In this document: piece after piece, positions 47,815-57,801 of the stretch | Position numbering within the stretch: the first letter of the stretch is position 1 | How the letters are laid out: each line of letters opens with the position of its first letter | Program-made: the position numbers and the translations under genes | Source of the DNA: Sycobia sp. Sy_11 | Taxonomy: Eukaryota > Arthropoda > Insecta > Hymenoptera > Epichrysomallidae | DNA length: 64,000 bases | Reading direction: 5' to 3' | Assembly: GCA_018907035.1 (NCBI GenBank) | Contig: JACCIC010000189.1 | Coordinates: 45,001 to 109,000, forward strand | Notes under the pieces: model-generated | Told to the model about the DNA's origin: nothing | The model's database searches: none | What the model saw: only the letters and a program-made list of their open reading frames with translations

Positions 47815-47928
47815 CCAACAATAGACTCGCAGCTCCAACGCGGTGCACATCTCTCGCGGACAAGTCGTCGTAGGCGCGGATTGCAATTTTGTCGCTCGTC
47901 GTTTAGCGGGTCGCCGCGAGAAGAGAGT

Positions 47929-47972
<44 letters not shown>

Positions 47973-48113
47973 GAAGAGAGGAAGGAGCCGAGGACGCGAT
48001 TTGGTCAGCCGCGAGGCGGTTTTTTATCCCGAGCCGATCGACGCGCGCGGACGAGCGCGCGCCCGTGTGCACACGGAGACACAGACAGACGTACAGAGAA
48101 CGCACCTGTGAAG
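47815..48113 (+). other. Predicted 5' untranslated leader of the cuticular gene
   Basis: About 300 bases from the inferred start site to the ATG contain no upstream ATG. Positions about 47,932-47,970 are an uninterrupted GA repeat, and the remainder is rich in CG and GCGCGC. The exact start and any additional leader intron cannot be fixed without transcript data. Confidence 0.55.
47932..47970 (+). repeat. (GA)n tract in the cuticular gene leader
   Basis: About 39 bases of uninterrupted GA lie 120-160 bases downstream of the predicted start. In flies such tracts bind GAGA factor or CLAMP at inducible promoters. Binding here is inference; CT/GA microsatellites are also common elsewhere in the window. 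Confidence 0.7.
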
Positions 48114-48122
48114 ATGCATCTG
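48114..48122 (+). CDS. Cuticular gene coding exon 1 (Met-His-Leu)
   Basis: The nine coding bases ATG CAT CTG end at a GT donor (48123). A minute first coding exon carrying only the first residues of the signal peptide is the usual structure of insect cuticular protein genes. No other ATG occurs between the expected transcription start near 47,815 and this codon, and position -3 is A. Phase 0 at the donor matches exon 2. Confidence 0.8.
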
Positions 48123-49094
48123 GTACTGAGAGTTCCTATATACATATATATATATATATTATCCACATTGATTTTTTGCTTTAATGCGAGTCGCGTCGCG
48201 CGCTGGGCGTATTGTTCAAATACCGTTCCGATCGAGAAGGGGGGTAATTTTGGTCGATTAGAATCGCGAGCGCGTCCGTTTGTTTGTTTTTTCTTTTTTT
48301 TTTTTTTTATCTGTCAGGCGGTTTCGACGGTATATAAAGATTTTATTTATTCCACGCTGTACGTGGTATAATAAATTGTTCGAACGCGCATGGTTATTGT
48401 TTTTCATAAGAGAAACCGCAATTCATAAAAATAACCGTCCTTGTTATGATCGTGCTTTCAAAATACAAAAAAACTTTTTGAATTAACCCAATGCATAATA
48501 AAGTAATCGTCGCGCCGAATTTTTTCATATACCATACGTAACTTTTCATTTGTATTAAAAAATTATTTATAGCATTCTCGACGGATAGGTAATCGGCGCC
48601 GTTTCATTTTCAAATCGATTTTGATTGATCAAATAATCGACGCTTATCACGAAATTTCTGTTTTTAGACGAATTAAAATTGGTCTATAGGAAAAGTTGAA
48701 CATAGTGCACGGTGTTTTGATCACAGACTGTAAAGGCCAAAAAAACTACCATATAGTTTCTGATACATTTTTTCCCTTTGACTTTTTTTTAAATATTTTT
48801 AATAAACTTTTTGTTTTTTTTTTAACGGATTCTGGACAAATTTATTCGGTGGTAATGTAATTTTCTCCTAGAGAATTCATCTCTATATACTCGAATTTAT
48901 CGTGTCATTAGAGTTTATAATTCTTTTTTTGTTTTTCTTTTTTTTTAAACAACTATAAAGTTACGGCAAGTGACTGTAGGTTTATGAGAATGCATAAAAG
49001 TTAAGTGAAAAAAATATCTAAATAAATACGCCGAGCTTCGTTTGGAGAACGTAGACTGTGCATCGTAAAAATTTAAAAAGTGCTTCGAAGTGTT

Positions 49095-49155
<61 letters not shown>

Positions 49156-52100
49156 CATATATACTTGATTAAAAAACAATAGTGCTCTTTTGTAAGTTTA
49201 AAGGTCCTTTGTAAGAAGGGGAACGAGAGAAAAAAAATAACGAAACCAATCGAACGTTTCAAAAGCCATGTAAAAGTAGCCGAGAGAGTGATTGATAATA
49301 TATAAATATATATATAATCGATAATCCGCGAATAAAAAAAGCTCGATCAAAAACGTACGTATACATCGTCAAAAATATATTCAACTCTCGAAAATTCCCC
49401 GCTCGTCCTTAAAACTAAGAACCCGGGGTAGTTTCTATGAGACCGGTATCTGATCTATATATATATATATATGTGCGTACATAAATAATTGCCGCGTAAT
49501 TATCACCTTGTCATTATTTTCTTCGCAGCAGTGGAGGACGGCTCTGTTGCTGATGGTCGCGTCGCGGACGTGCCTGGCTGCCCGGCTCGAGAACACTTAC
49601 CTGCCGCCCGGTAGCGCTGGCTCCGCCGGCGGAGGCGCCGGCCTCCAGGCGCCCAAGGGCTTCGGGGGCGGTGGCAGCTTCGGCGGCGGTGAGTAATTTG
49701 CTTCTTTGCTTTGTTTCTTTCTTTGTCTATCCCTCCCCTCGCAGCTGCCCCGTCAAGAACTCGGGATGCCCGCTGGAAAAGGGAAAATCGACCCGGTGGA
49801 CGAAAAAAAAAAAAAAAAACAAAAATTGTACAACACGAAGATTCGCTGTGTACGACTTTATAATTTGGCGTTTTTGGCAAGCGCTGGAGGCGCTTTGTCT
49901 ATCCACAAACAAAAGTTCCGTAAAAGTACACCGCATAGTTCAAAATTCCACATCAGCAGGAACTTTTGTTAGAGAAAATGGTATTTTTTTTTTTTTTTTT
50001 TTCGAAAACTGTAACCGAAACTTGTTCGAATCAGCCGAGTCTGTCGCAAAAATCGACTAACAACATATAATATAAATATTAACACCCATTTCGAGGCCGG
50101 TGTATTAAGCGACGCGCATATCCCATTTGTACATTCATGGACACATCGATGAATTTCAGTTCATATCGTTGTCTAATGAACGCTCAACAATTGAAATATA
50201 CATTAGGCTATTATACTTTTATATAATGTACGTATAAAGTTGATAACAATATAAGATTCGTACATTAGAACTGAAGCTGGCAACGAATTTACGATGACTT
50301 TTGCATAAGCATAATAGTTTTTTATTTTTCGCAGAGTACGTACGGATGAATGGACAGGATTAAAATTAATTCGTTCCTACGGACTCAGAATCTCTAATCT
50401 ATTTTTAATAACGAGCATTCATCTATTACTGATAGATTGGGTTAGATTTTCAAATATCATATAGCCAGAGATCTTAGAGTAATATATACTGCATCCGCGA
50501 GTCAGATTTTGACTGGTAACGATCTTAACTCCAATTTTTTTTCTAACGAAAACTATTCCAATTCACATTTTCAATGGAAACGATCCCAACGACATTTTCT
50601 TAACGAAAGAGATTCCAATTCACATTGTTTAAATTGCAACCACCCCAATTTTGATTATTAATGAAAAACGTTCAGTTTTTACGAAAAAAAAAACCCGTCT
50701 TTACGAAAAAAGATTGCAACTCGGATTTTTAATAGAAATTACTCCATATTTTAACAGAAAAGACTTCCAAATCAATCTTTGATTAGAAAACAACCCAACT
50801 TCGATTTCTTAACAAAAACGATATCATTCCAGCTCGAATTTTCTAATTATAGACGATCTCAACTTCACATTTTTACGACAAAAAAACTTTTAATTCAGAT
50901 TTTCGACGGAGATAATCCGTGCTCCAATGAAATTATTTGCGCTTCATCTTTTAACAAAAAAGCTTCCAACGTCAATCTTTAACTCCAATTTCTGGACAGA
51001 AACGATACCAATTCTCATTTTAACGGGAAATCAATCCAATTCCAATTTTTAATTTAATAGATTTTGAAATTATAGACGATCTCAATTTCAATTTTCGACG
51101 AACGAGGTTGCAACTCCGATTTCGAATGCATACGATCCCGATTCCAAATTTCACGAAAAAGATTCCAGCTCGGATTTCGAACGGAGACGATGTGATGATT
51201 GAAAATTTTCAGTAAAATTATATTACTTTGGACTTTCAGTCGTAACGGTCTCCGTTCGAGCACTCATTTGGAATCTTTTTCCTTAACAATTGCAGTTGGG
51301 ATCGTATCTTTTCATCATATACTTACGTACATACTTTCTTGTACAACGTAAGCATAATTTTACGTGCCCCATAAACTCACTCGTTCTCGTGACAACAATA
51401 GTCGACATAAGTCCTCCAAGTTTTTTGCACATTACTTCTATGAATACATTTCGTATACATTTCTCGTACATCACTCCCCCTGTAATACAATAAATATATT
51501 TATGTTACTTCTCCGTTACTTAATAAACGAACAGTCGTCAAAGATGAAAAGAAAAAAAAAAACAAAACCCCAAAAGCCATTAACCCTGCCCAACAGGCGG
51601 TGGCTCCTTCGGCGGACGAGGTCCCAGCGGCTTCCCCGGCGGCCCAGGATTCGGCGGCGGCGGCGGCGGCGGTGGCGGAGCCGGTAGCTACAGCGGCGGA
51701 GGCGGCGGCGGCGGCGGCAGCTTCGGCCCCGGTGGCGGTGGCGGCGGACCCCAGATCCCCATCGTCGCGTTCGACGCTCAGAACGGCGGCGACGGCAATT
51801 ATCGCTACAGCTATCAGACCGGCAACGGGATCCAGGTCCAGGAGCAGGGACTGAGCCAAGGTATATGGACTGTATATATATATACGTTGATATTCGGATA
51901 TATTCTACGGATTGGTCTAGCGTGCACGATATAATCGTATATCTATATATTATTTTTTTTTGTTTGCTAACGCTTAATTACACTAAAGTGAAGCATCGGA
52001 CACTTTTGAAACGTCTTATCAATCTTAGAGGTACATACAAACGTATCTATATACACGAAAAGTAAATGAAAATAAAAATAAATAAATAAATGAAAGTATG

Positions 52101-52690
52101 TATATACGTATATATTTTGAATAATACGGCTGTGCATTACGCAAATTTGAATAAGCAAAATTTGAAATTGAAACCTTCACGCAGAAAAAGGTTTAACAAA
52201 AACTGAAATAACAGAGGTATTAAAAAAATTCTTAAAAACGTTATCATATTTTACGAGAAATGCAATAAATAATGGTACAGTAATTCTAAATTTTATTGTA
52301 TAGTAGAAGTATTTTTATGATACTTATCACTTGTTTTTTCGTTCCTAGGCAATCTAGTAATTTTTTGATAAACCATTTTCTCTTATATATATTTAAGTAT
52401 TTATGAATTTACGATGATTTTTATAAATCGGAATTAATATTAATTTAGCATATAATTAATTAACTTTATATAAAATTATATAAAAAATTAAAAAATTCGT
52501 TAATATTTAAGTCGATACTATAAGCAGCGAATGAAAAGTGTACATTATATACAGATAAGAAGAATAATTGGGACGTTTTCCCATTCGCACGTGGAATGGC
52601 ATAGAAAAAGTTCAGTCGCGTCCCAGGCGCCTTGTACGTACTGCTAAATAATGCACATTCGAACTATATATACCCAAAGAAATTACATAA

Positions 52691-52746
<56 letters not shown>

Positions 52747-52914
52747 CAGAACGCGTATAAACATAATTTAGCTACTCATAACCTCCCCTGATGTGCACGT
52801 AATGTACTCTGTTAAATGAGGGAACTCTTTAATTATTTAAAAGTTTTAAGTCAGTGATTTCGCGCCGTGCCACCCTCCGTCCCCCTTTTATTTAAAAATT
52901 AGAATAAATAAATA

Positions 52915-52952
<38 letters not shown>

Positions 52953-53574
52953 GTGATTTTAGGTATCATGTGTTCTGAATTTTCTAGTGGATTTTAAAAA
53001 TAAAAAAAGAACTCAGAATTTTACACTCTTTGTACGAATCGGAAGAGAACTGTAGGGACACTCAATTATTTTTGTAACAAAACATCTAATCTGTTCTCGG
53101 GTAGAAGTACGGAGTGGGTTTTCGATGTTTTTTTTTACGTTTTTTATGTTTTCGACATGTTAAGGTGAAATCAAATCTTATTTCTCTTACACGGGGGTTG
53201 CAGAAAAAAACCGGTGAAATTCCAAGTTAATCTTTTGAAAAGGGTCAACGTAGCATCGCGCAAAATATCACGATCTCACCAAAATTCTCAGCCTAAACTC
53301 GCTTAGCATACAGTTGCTCTGAAATTTGTGTACGGGCTAAAGATGCGAGGGGGGGGGGTCGACACACGCGATTCGAAACGTGTCCCCGACTCGAAAATCC
53401 GCGGAATCTGGGCGCGTGCGCACAAAAGTCCTCTAAGCGCGTTTGCGAATGTATCCTGCTGAAAACAGCATCAAATTGAGAGTATCTCCGGTATATATCA
53501 ACTCTTGAGAACATATTAACGAGGAATAAACATGGATTACCGAGCGTTGGCGAAAATTATATATACATATATAT

Positions 53575-53632
<58 letters not shown>

Positions 53633-55242
53633 CCTCTTCTTTAATATAACAATAATGGACGGATTTTGCTACTTTGTAGTTTGCTATACAATCTTCGCTA
53701 ACGCTCCTGAACGAATGCTACCCTTCATACAAGGTTATTCGTGCTGCTTATTCGGTTGTCATATGTAGATCGTCCTTGTAAGACTGTTTTTTTTTTTTTT
53801 TGTTTTTATAATTTTGCTTACGACAATGAGATTTAGCCGTATTTACTTTGTAAAATGCTGGTTACACATTTATATAGGAAATTACTATATAAAATCGAGT
53901 ATAAACTGTGGATTTGCTTAAAAATTTTAGATTATTTATATATTATTTATTTTCATCTACTCTTTTATTTTGTACAGTTTTTTCTTTGTTTACAAACGAT
54001 GGAATTTCGTCAAATCTGAAATGTTTAAAAAAACAAAATACAAAAAAAGAGCCGTCTAATTAAACTTTTAAATTGCAAGCTGACCTGAATTACTCTGTCA
54101 ACAGGGGCAAAAAAAAAGGATTTTTTTTTTAATTATAATCTTAAACGAATCCTTGAGCGAGAGATAAAATTATTAATGTATCGTCGGCGGAAGTTTTTTT
54201 TAACCGCGCACAAAAACAAACGCGAAAATAACGCGTCAGCCGCAGCGTAGCTAACAAACGGCAACAACGGGCAGCGGTATATAATAATGTTCGCGCGCGC
54301 GCGCGCGCGCATGAACGTCCGCAGGCAACTCGGAGGCGGTGAGCGGCTCGTACAGCTACACCGGGCCCGACGGCCAGGTCTACAGCATCAGCTACACGGC
54401 CGACGAGACCGGCTTCCACGCCCAGGGCGCCCACATACCGACCCCGCCACCGATACCCCCGGAGATCCAGCGCGGCGTCGAGCTGGCGCTCGCGGCCGAG
54501 GCCCGGGGCGAGAATCAGGACGGCAGCTATAAGGGCGAGGGCGCCGGCGCCGGCGGCGGCGGCGGCAGAGGTGAGTGGCGATGATGCCCAGTGCTTCATA
54601 TATGTATATATATATATATATAGCGAAAAATATATGCAACGAATAAAAAATAAGGAAAAAAAAGAACGTTAAACAACGAACAGAGGAAGCGCTATTGTGA
54701 AACGTCTTCGATCGGTTCTTAATCTGGGATCTTCTTCAAAGCTATATATAAATATCTTGGATACAGAAATAAGTAAATAAATATCTTCGATATATAAATA
54801 TTTTCAATACGGCGCATCCTTAAGATATATGTACACGTATAAGCTTCGCGACCGTGATTTGTCCTTTAATTATATGGCATTTTGAAGTGATAAAATTGCC
54901 GAATCGATAGGAGCCGGTGTAAAATTAAATTTAAAAACTTCTAATTATATTTTTGTACAAATTGATGCCTTTACTTTTTATTCCTGAATTTATGTATTGT
55001 CTTCTTTTTTTTTTTATTTGTTTGTAATATGTATACTATAGAGGGTACTCTAGTGTAGTCTCAAACTAATGATCCAATACTCTGTATAAAAACTTTGAAC
55101 GCGATACTGTTTCTCAAACTGTAGGAGTCCTCGGGGAAGAAGCGCCATTGTAAACTTACGCGATTATTTTCAATGCTTTTCAGGCGGCGGCTACCAATCC
55201 GGAGGCGGATATCAAAGTTCCCAAGGAGGCTACAAGTACTAA
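48114..55242 (+). CDS. RR-1 cuticular protein, Gly-rich (endocuticle structural glycoprotein SgAbd-like), 5 coding exons
   Basis: Secreted structural protein predicted to bind chitin in the extracellular cuticle. Coding exons are 48114-48122, 49529-49688, 51597-51860, 54325-54570 and 55184-55242; all introns are GT-AG and the joined frame is 245 codons plus stop. Residues 1-20 look like a signal peptide (hydrophobic core ALLLMVA, cleavage after CLA). Residues 21-30 hold an NTYLPP motif seen near the start of some insect cuticular proteins. Residues 31-107 are Gly-rich with GSFGG and GSYSGG blocks. Residues 122-188 are an extended Rebers-Riddiford domain (Pfam Chitin_bind_4): [11 protein letters not shown], then [14 protein letters not shown], then YTADETGF, then HIPTPPPIP. 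The [14 protein letters not shown] end is RR-1 style (soft or endocuticle). The consensus YTADENGF has T instead of N at 173. The tail (209-245) is Gly-rich with two GGGYQS repeats. The mature protein has no cysteine, as usual for the family. The start is the first ATG after the TATA-directed leader. Family certain; exact orthologue not assigned. Confidence 0.93.
48123..49528 (+). other. Intron 1 of the cuticular gene
   Basis: A 1.4 kb GT-AG intron. It holds a T-rich tract (about 48,292-48,310), several other T runs, and one (TA)n array at about 49,099-49,152. No open frame or RNA gene was recognised. Confidence 0.75.
49529..49688 (+). CDS. Cuticular gene coding exon 2 (signal peptide core, YLPP motif)
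   Basis: Preceded by the pyrimidine-rich acceptor ATTTTCTTCGCAG, followed by donor G|GTGAGT. It encodes residues 4-56 and the first base of Gly57. It supplies the hydrophobic core of the signal peptide, the NTYLPP segment and the start of the Gly-rich region. A second AG lies three bases into the exon, so the exon may start at 49532 in some transcripts. Confidence 0.88.
49689..51596 (+). other. Intron 2 of the cuticular gene
   Basis: A 1.9 kb GT-AG intron. The left part has A and T homopolymers; about 50,510-51,210 is filled with a diverged short-period repeat (separate entry). The last 55 bases before the acceptor are A-rich rather than pyrimidine-rich. Confidence 0.75.
50510..51210. repeat. 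Degenerate tandem repeat, unit about 30 bp, inside intron 2
   Basis: Recurrent variants of AACGAAAAAGATTCCAACT followed by a T-rich half (ATTTTTAA) occur every 28-36 bases for about 700 bp. One 18-base stretch, AATTATAGACGATCTCAA, is repeated exactly at 50,845 and 51,068. Units are strongly diverged, implying an old array. Confidence 0.65.
51597..51860 (+). CDS. Cuticular gene coding exon 3 (Gly-rich region, first part of RR-1 domain)
   Basis: Acceptor CCCAACAG|G and donor CCAAG|GTATAT, phase 1 at both ends. It encodes residues 58-144. A long glycine run coded mostly by GGC is followed by [10 protein letters not shown] and the first beta strands of the chitin-binding domain ([16 protein letters not shown]). 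Because almost every third base is G or C, the other frames and the antisense also stay open; those long shadows are not genes. Confidence 0.9.
51861..54324 (+). other. Intron 3 of the cuticular gene
   Basis: A 2.5 kb GT-AG intron. It contains (TA)n arrays at about 52,694-52,742 and 53,583-53,629, shorter TA tracts near 52,917-52,951, a run of ten G at 53,349, and an alternating CG tract at 54,294-54,310 just before the acceptor. No coding signal was seen. Confidence 0.75.
54294..54310. repeat. (CG)n alternating tract next to the exon 4 acceptor
   Basis: Seventeen bases of strict CG alternation end 14 bases before the exon 4 acceptor junction. It occupies the place where a polypyrimidine tract would be expected. 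Such sequence is the best-known Z-DNA former. Confidence 0.85.
54325..54570 (+). CDS. Cuticular gene coding exon 4 (core RR-1 chitin-binding motif)
   Basis: Acceptor CGTCCGCAG|GC and donor AGAG|GTGAGT, phase 1 at both ends. It encodes residues 146-226, including the diagnostic [20 protein letters not shown] stretch, GF at 174-175 and the [11 protein letters not shown] end of the domain. A charged, probably helical segment ([11 protein letters not shown]) and a second glycine run follow. Confidence 0.92.
54571..55183 (+). other. Intron 4 of the cuticular gene
   Basis: A 613-base GT-AG intron with a short TA tract at about 54,600-54,622 and a T run near 55,006. Nothing else was recognised. Confidence 0.75.
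55184..55242 (+). CDS. Cuticular gene last coding exon (GGGYQS repeats, stop)
   Basis: Acceptor TGCTTTTCAG|GC. It encodes the last 18 residues, with two GGGYQS units and a Tyr-Lys-Tyr end, then TAA at 55240-55242. Tyrosines in such tails are candidates for cross-linking in sclerotised or resilin-like cuticle; that role is inferred only. Confidence 0.88.
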
Positions 55243-55425
55243 TTGCCCACCCCCCTCCCTTTTTGTAAATCCCTGCAAACTCTGCAATAATGCAATTGCG
55301 AACTGAATCGCAAACGTCTGTTTACGCTCGTTAAGAGCTGCCAACCGAACTGCCACTGCTACTTACGAATTGTATTACTGTAAATACTCAATTTTGCTAC
55401 TTATAGGGCATTGAATTTTCCTCAC

Positions 55426-55431
55426 AATAAA
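55426..55431 (+). terminator. Candidate polyadenylation signal of the cuticular gene
   Basis: AATAAA 184 bases after the stop codon. A second AATAAA follows at 55,473-55,478 and further copies lie within the next 150 bases, so several 3' ends are possible. Confidence 0.5.
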
Positions 55432-55519
55432 TAGCAATAGCTAGCATCTTAGTTAATGTAAATGATGAGAGGAATAAAACAAACATGCTCTATTTTTACA
55501 CGCCTTATTAAATAAATAT

Positions 55520-57600
55520 AATTAGTATTTACACAAAAAGTATTTACACAGAAACTGTATTTGGTTATTGGAAAATTTATGTGATAATATGTAAGGATAT
55601 TTTGTATATGAATTAAATAAATATTATTTTGTCAATAAGTAATGTTGTTTTTTTTTGTTATTTTCGTCCTCAGAAATTTAAATAAACAACACAAATTATT
55701 CTTTCGTACATTTTTATTACAATAAGTTTATGAATTAGCTTATTAATTACAAGCTTGCTAATACAATGTGTATAATGTAAAATGAGAACATGATCGACAA
55801 GTTATATAAATATATTTTATAATCATAATAGCGATAAACGATGCAAAAAAAAATAGTTTAAATTAAAAATCGTGAGAAAGTACATGTAGAAAAAATATGT
55901 GTAACATTCGGCACACATTAATTCTTTGATTTATATATCGATTACATAAATAGGATCACCTAAATATATATTTGATATTTTGTGGTAAACATACATCAGT
56001 TGAAGTGTATGTATGAGATATTATTAAATGATTTATGTACATTTATATTGCATTAATTTTCTTTACAATGTTTCTATATAAAAAAGTGACAGTGTAAAAA
56101 ATTGCATAAATTTTAAAAAAGTAAAAATACATTTTCATTTGCTTAATACTTATTCTATATTTTATTCTCTTTTCCGTTTTACAGCAATTTTTTTACCCTT
56201 ATTCTACTAATGTTTTTTATTAAGTTAGACAGATAAAAAAAACAAACAAAAAAAATCTAACTGTTTAGCTACACAAATAAAAGAAAAAGTGAGCATTATA
56301 AGGGCATTAATAGAACTAACCATGGCATTTATTATTATGTAAATGTATTTGGATCGACTGTAAATATTCACAAAAATTAACATTAAATCTACTGAACATA
56401 GACTTCCTATTTACAATATAAGTTTGAAAACAATTTTTCTGCGATATTAATTTCAATTAACGCAAATATATCTATTGAATATTGCACAATATTTTTAAAA
56501 ATCAATTTATAGTAATTTTCTTTATTGATTAAATCTTTAAAATGAAAAGTACTTTTTGATTAATACTAGAATAAACTATAAATCTTCATTAATTAACAAT
56601 AATTCAGAAAACAACGCATTATTATATCTTTCATCTCAGTCTTTACTGGTAGAAATGAGATTTCACAACAATAATATATTCAAAATTTTCAGCCAGATTC
56701 GTTGTATATGAATTTTATATTTTCATTGAGATTCGCTTAATTTACAGATATCATGACTATCTTTCAAATACTGTTTCAAAAGATCTGTGTATGTTTCAAT
56801 TGTTTAGAACAATTGATGTTTGTTTTTTAAATTATGGCAATTTCTCTCCAATTAAAATGATAAGCTTATTCAGTGATTTTTAAAATTTCAAAGAATTTTT
56901 GTATTGCTAAGTCTTTTCAAATCATTCTTAATATATTTAGTCAAATCAACAGAAAAACATCATTATTAAAATGATGCTTATTGAAAATATTATTAGATAT
57001 AACATTAAATTTTACAATCGCTCAAAAAGTATGCAGTCAAATTCATACAAAAATCTAATTTTGTAATTAATTGTTCAAGAAATTTTAATACTTTTTAAAA
57101 TGTTTTCGATACTATGGTACATTAATGATAAGTATATTGTGCCTCCATAATACAAAAATAAAATACTGTGCCGGTTATTTAATACATTACTTTTTATGCA
57201 ATGAAGAAATACAGATTGAATTCATCTTTTATTAATTTAACACAATTATTGATTGGACTTCGAAATTACTAACTGATTTCGAATATTTATTTTCAAGTTT
57301 AAGAACGATTAAATTATCAATATAAAGATTAACACCACAAAATTTAATAACTAAATTTAAATGTTAGCCTTCAGATCAGTCATGTTATCCATTTAGTAGT
57401 TCTTAGTCGACAACTGTTTAAAGTACGAAATTACTTTTAGAAATATTAGAAAAAGTAATTATTTTTGCATGACTTTTACTGTAACATCTTTTAATAATTG
57501 CAACGAATAGTTTTGTAAGCTTGCAATTTTAAATATCACACGTAAAAGTAGTCTTGAATGTCGATCCTTTGGTTTTTCATAATATTGTTGGATTTTTTAA
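55520..57600. other. Intergenic gap between convergent genes
   Basis: About 2 kb of AT-rich unique sequence between the cuticular gene 3' end and the ABCA stop. No long simple repeat, no G or C homopolymer and no coding signal was seen. Parts may be 3' untranslated sequence of either gene. Confidence 0.6.
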
Positions 57601-57606
57601 AATAAA

Positions 57607-57612
57607 TTTATT
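57607..57612 (-). terminator. Candidate polyadenylation signal of the ABCA gene
   Basis: AATAAA on the minus strand begins only three bases after the stop codon and would give a very short 3' untranslated region. AT-rich flanks supply other copies, so this one is uncertain. Confidence 0.3.
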
Positions 57613-57615
57613 ACC

Positions 57616-57801
57616 TTATTTCTGTAACTTACGATTGGATTTTTTAGCTCCTCTGGCAAATAGTAGGAACAATTGCTCGAGAGTGGACGATAGTATTGAA
57701 TAGTCATCTATGCAACTATATTTATTTTTCAGATCAGTCATTGTATCATACATTCGTCTCCACGTAGTTTCCGCTGTAGTAACGTGATACGTGAGAAATC
57801 C
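57616..57801 (-). CDS. ABCA last coding exon (C-terminal regulatory region, stop)
   Basis: Residues 1053-1113 and stop TAA (57616-57618). It contains [20 protein letters not shown], the conserved C-terminal ABCA segment. Acceptor CATTCTAG. A good donor-like GTAAGT at 57,628-57,633 overlaps the last codons, so a further short 3' exon is possible. Confidence 0.85.
   Translation of the reverse strand, partial: GFLTYHVTTAETTWRRMYDTMTDLKNKYSCIDDYSILSSTLEQLFLLFARGAKKSNRKLQK

Noticed and set aside
47401..48105. 234-codon open frame antisense to the cuticular promoter and leader
   Set aside because: Ser-Leu, Arg and Ala runs arise from GA, CGG and CAG repeats, and it overlaps a supported promoter and leader.
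51500..51859. 119-codon antisense frame over exon 3, Ala-rich
   Set aside because: A shadow of the GGC-coded glycine region; the sense strand carries the recognisable domain with matching splice phases.
54141..54599. 152-codon antisense frame over exon 4
   Set aside because: Open only because of high GC; the sense strand encodes the RR-1 motif.
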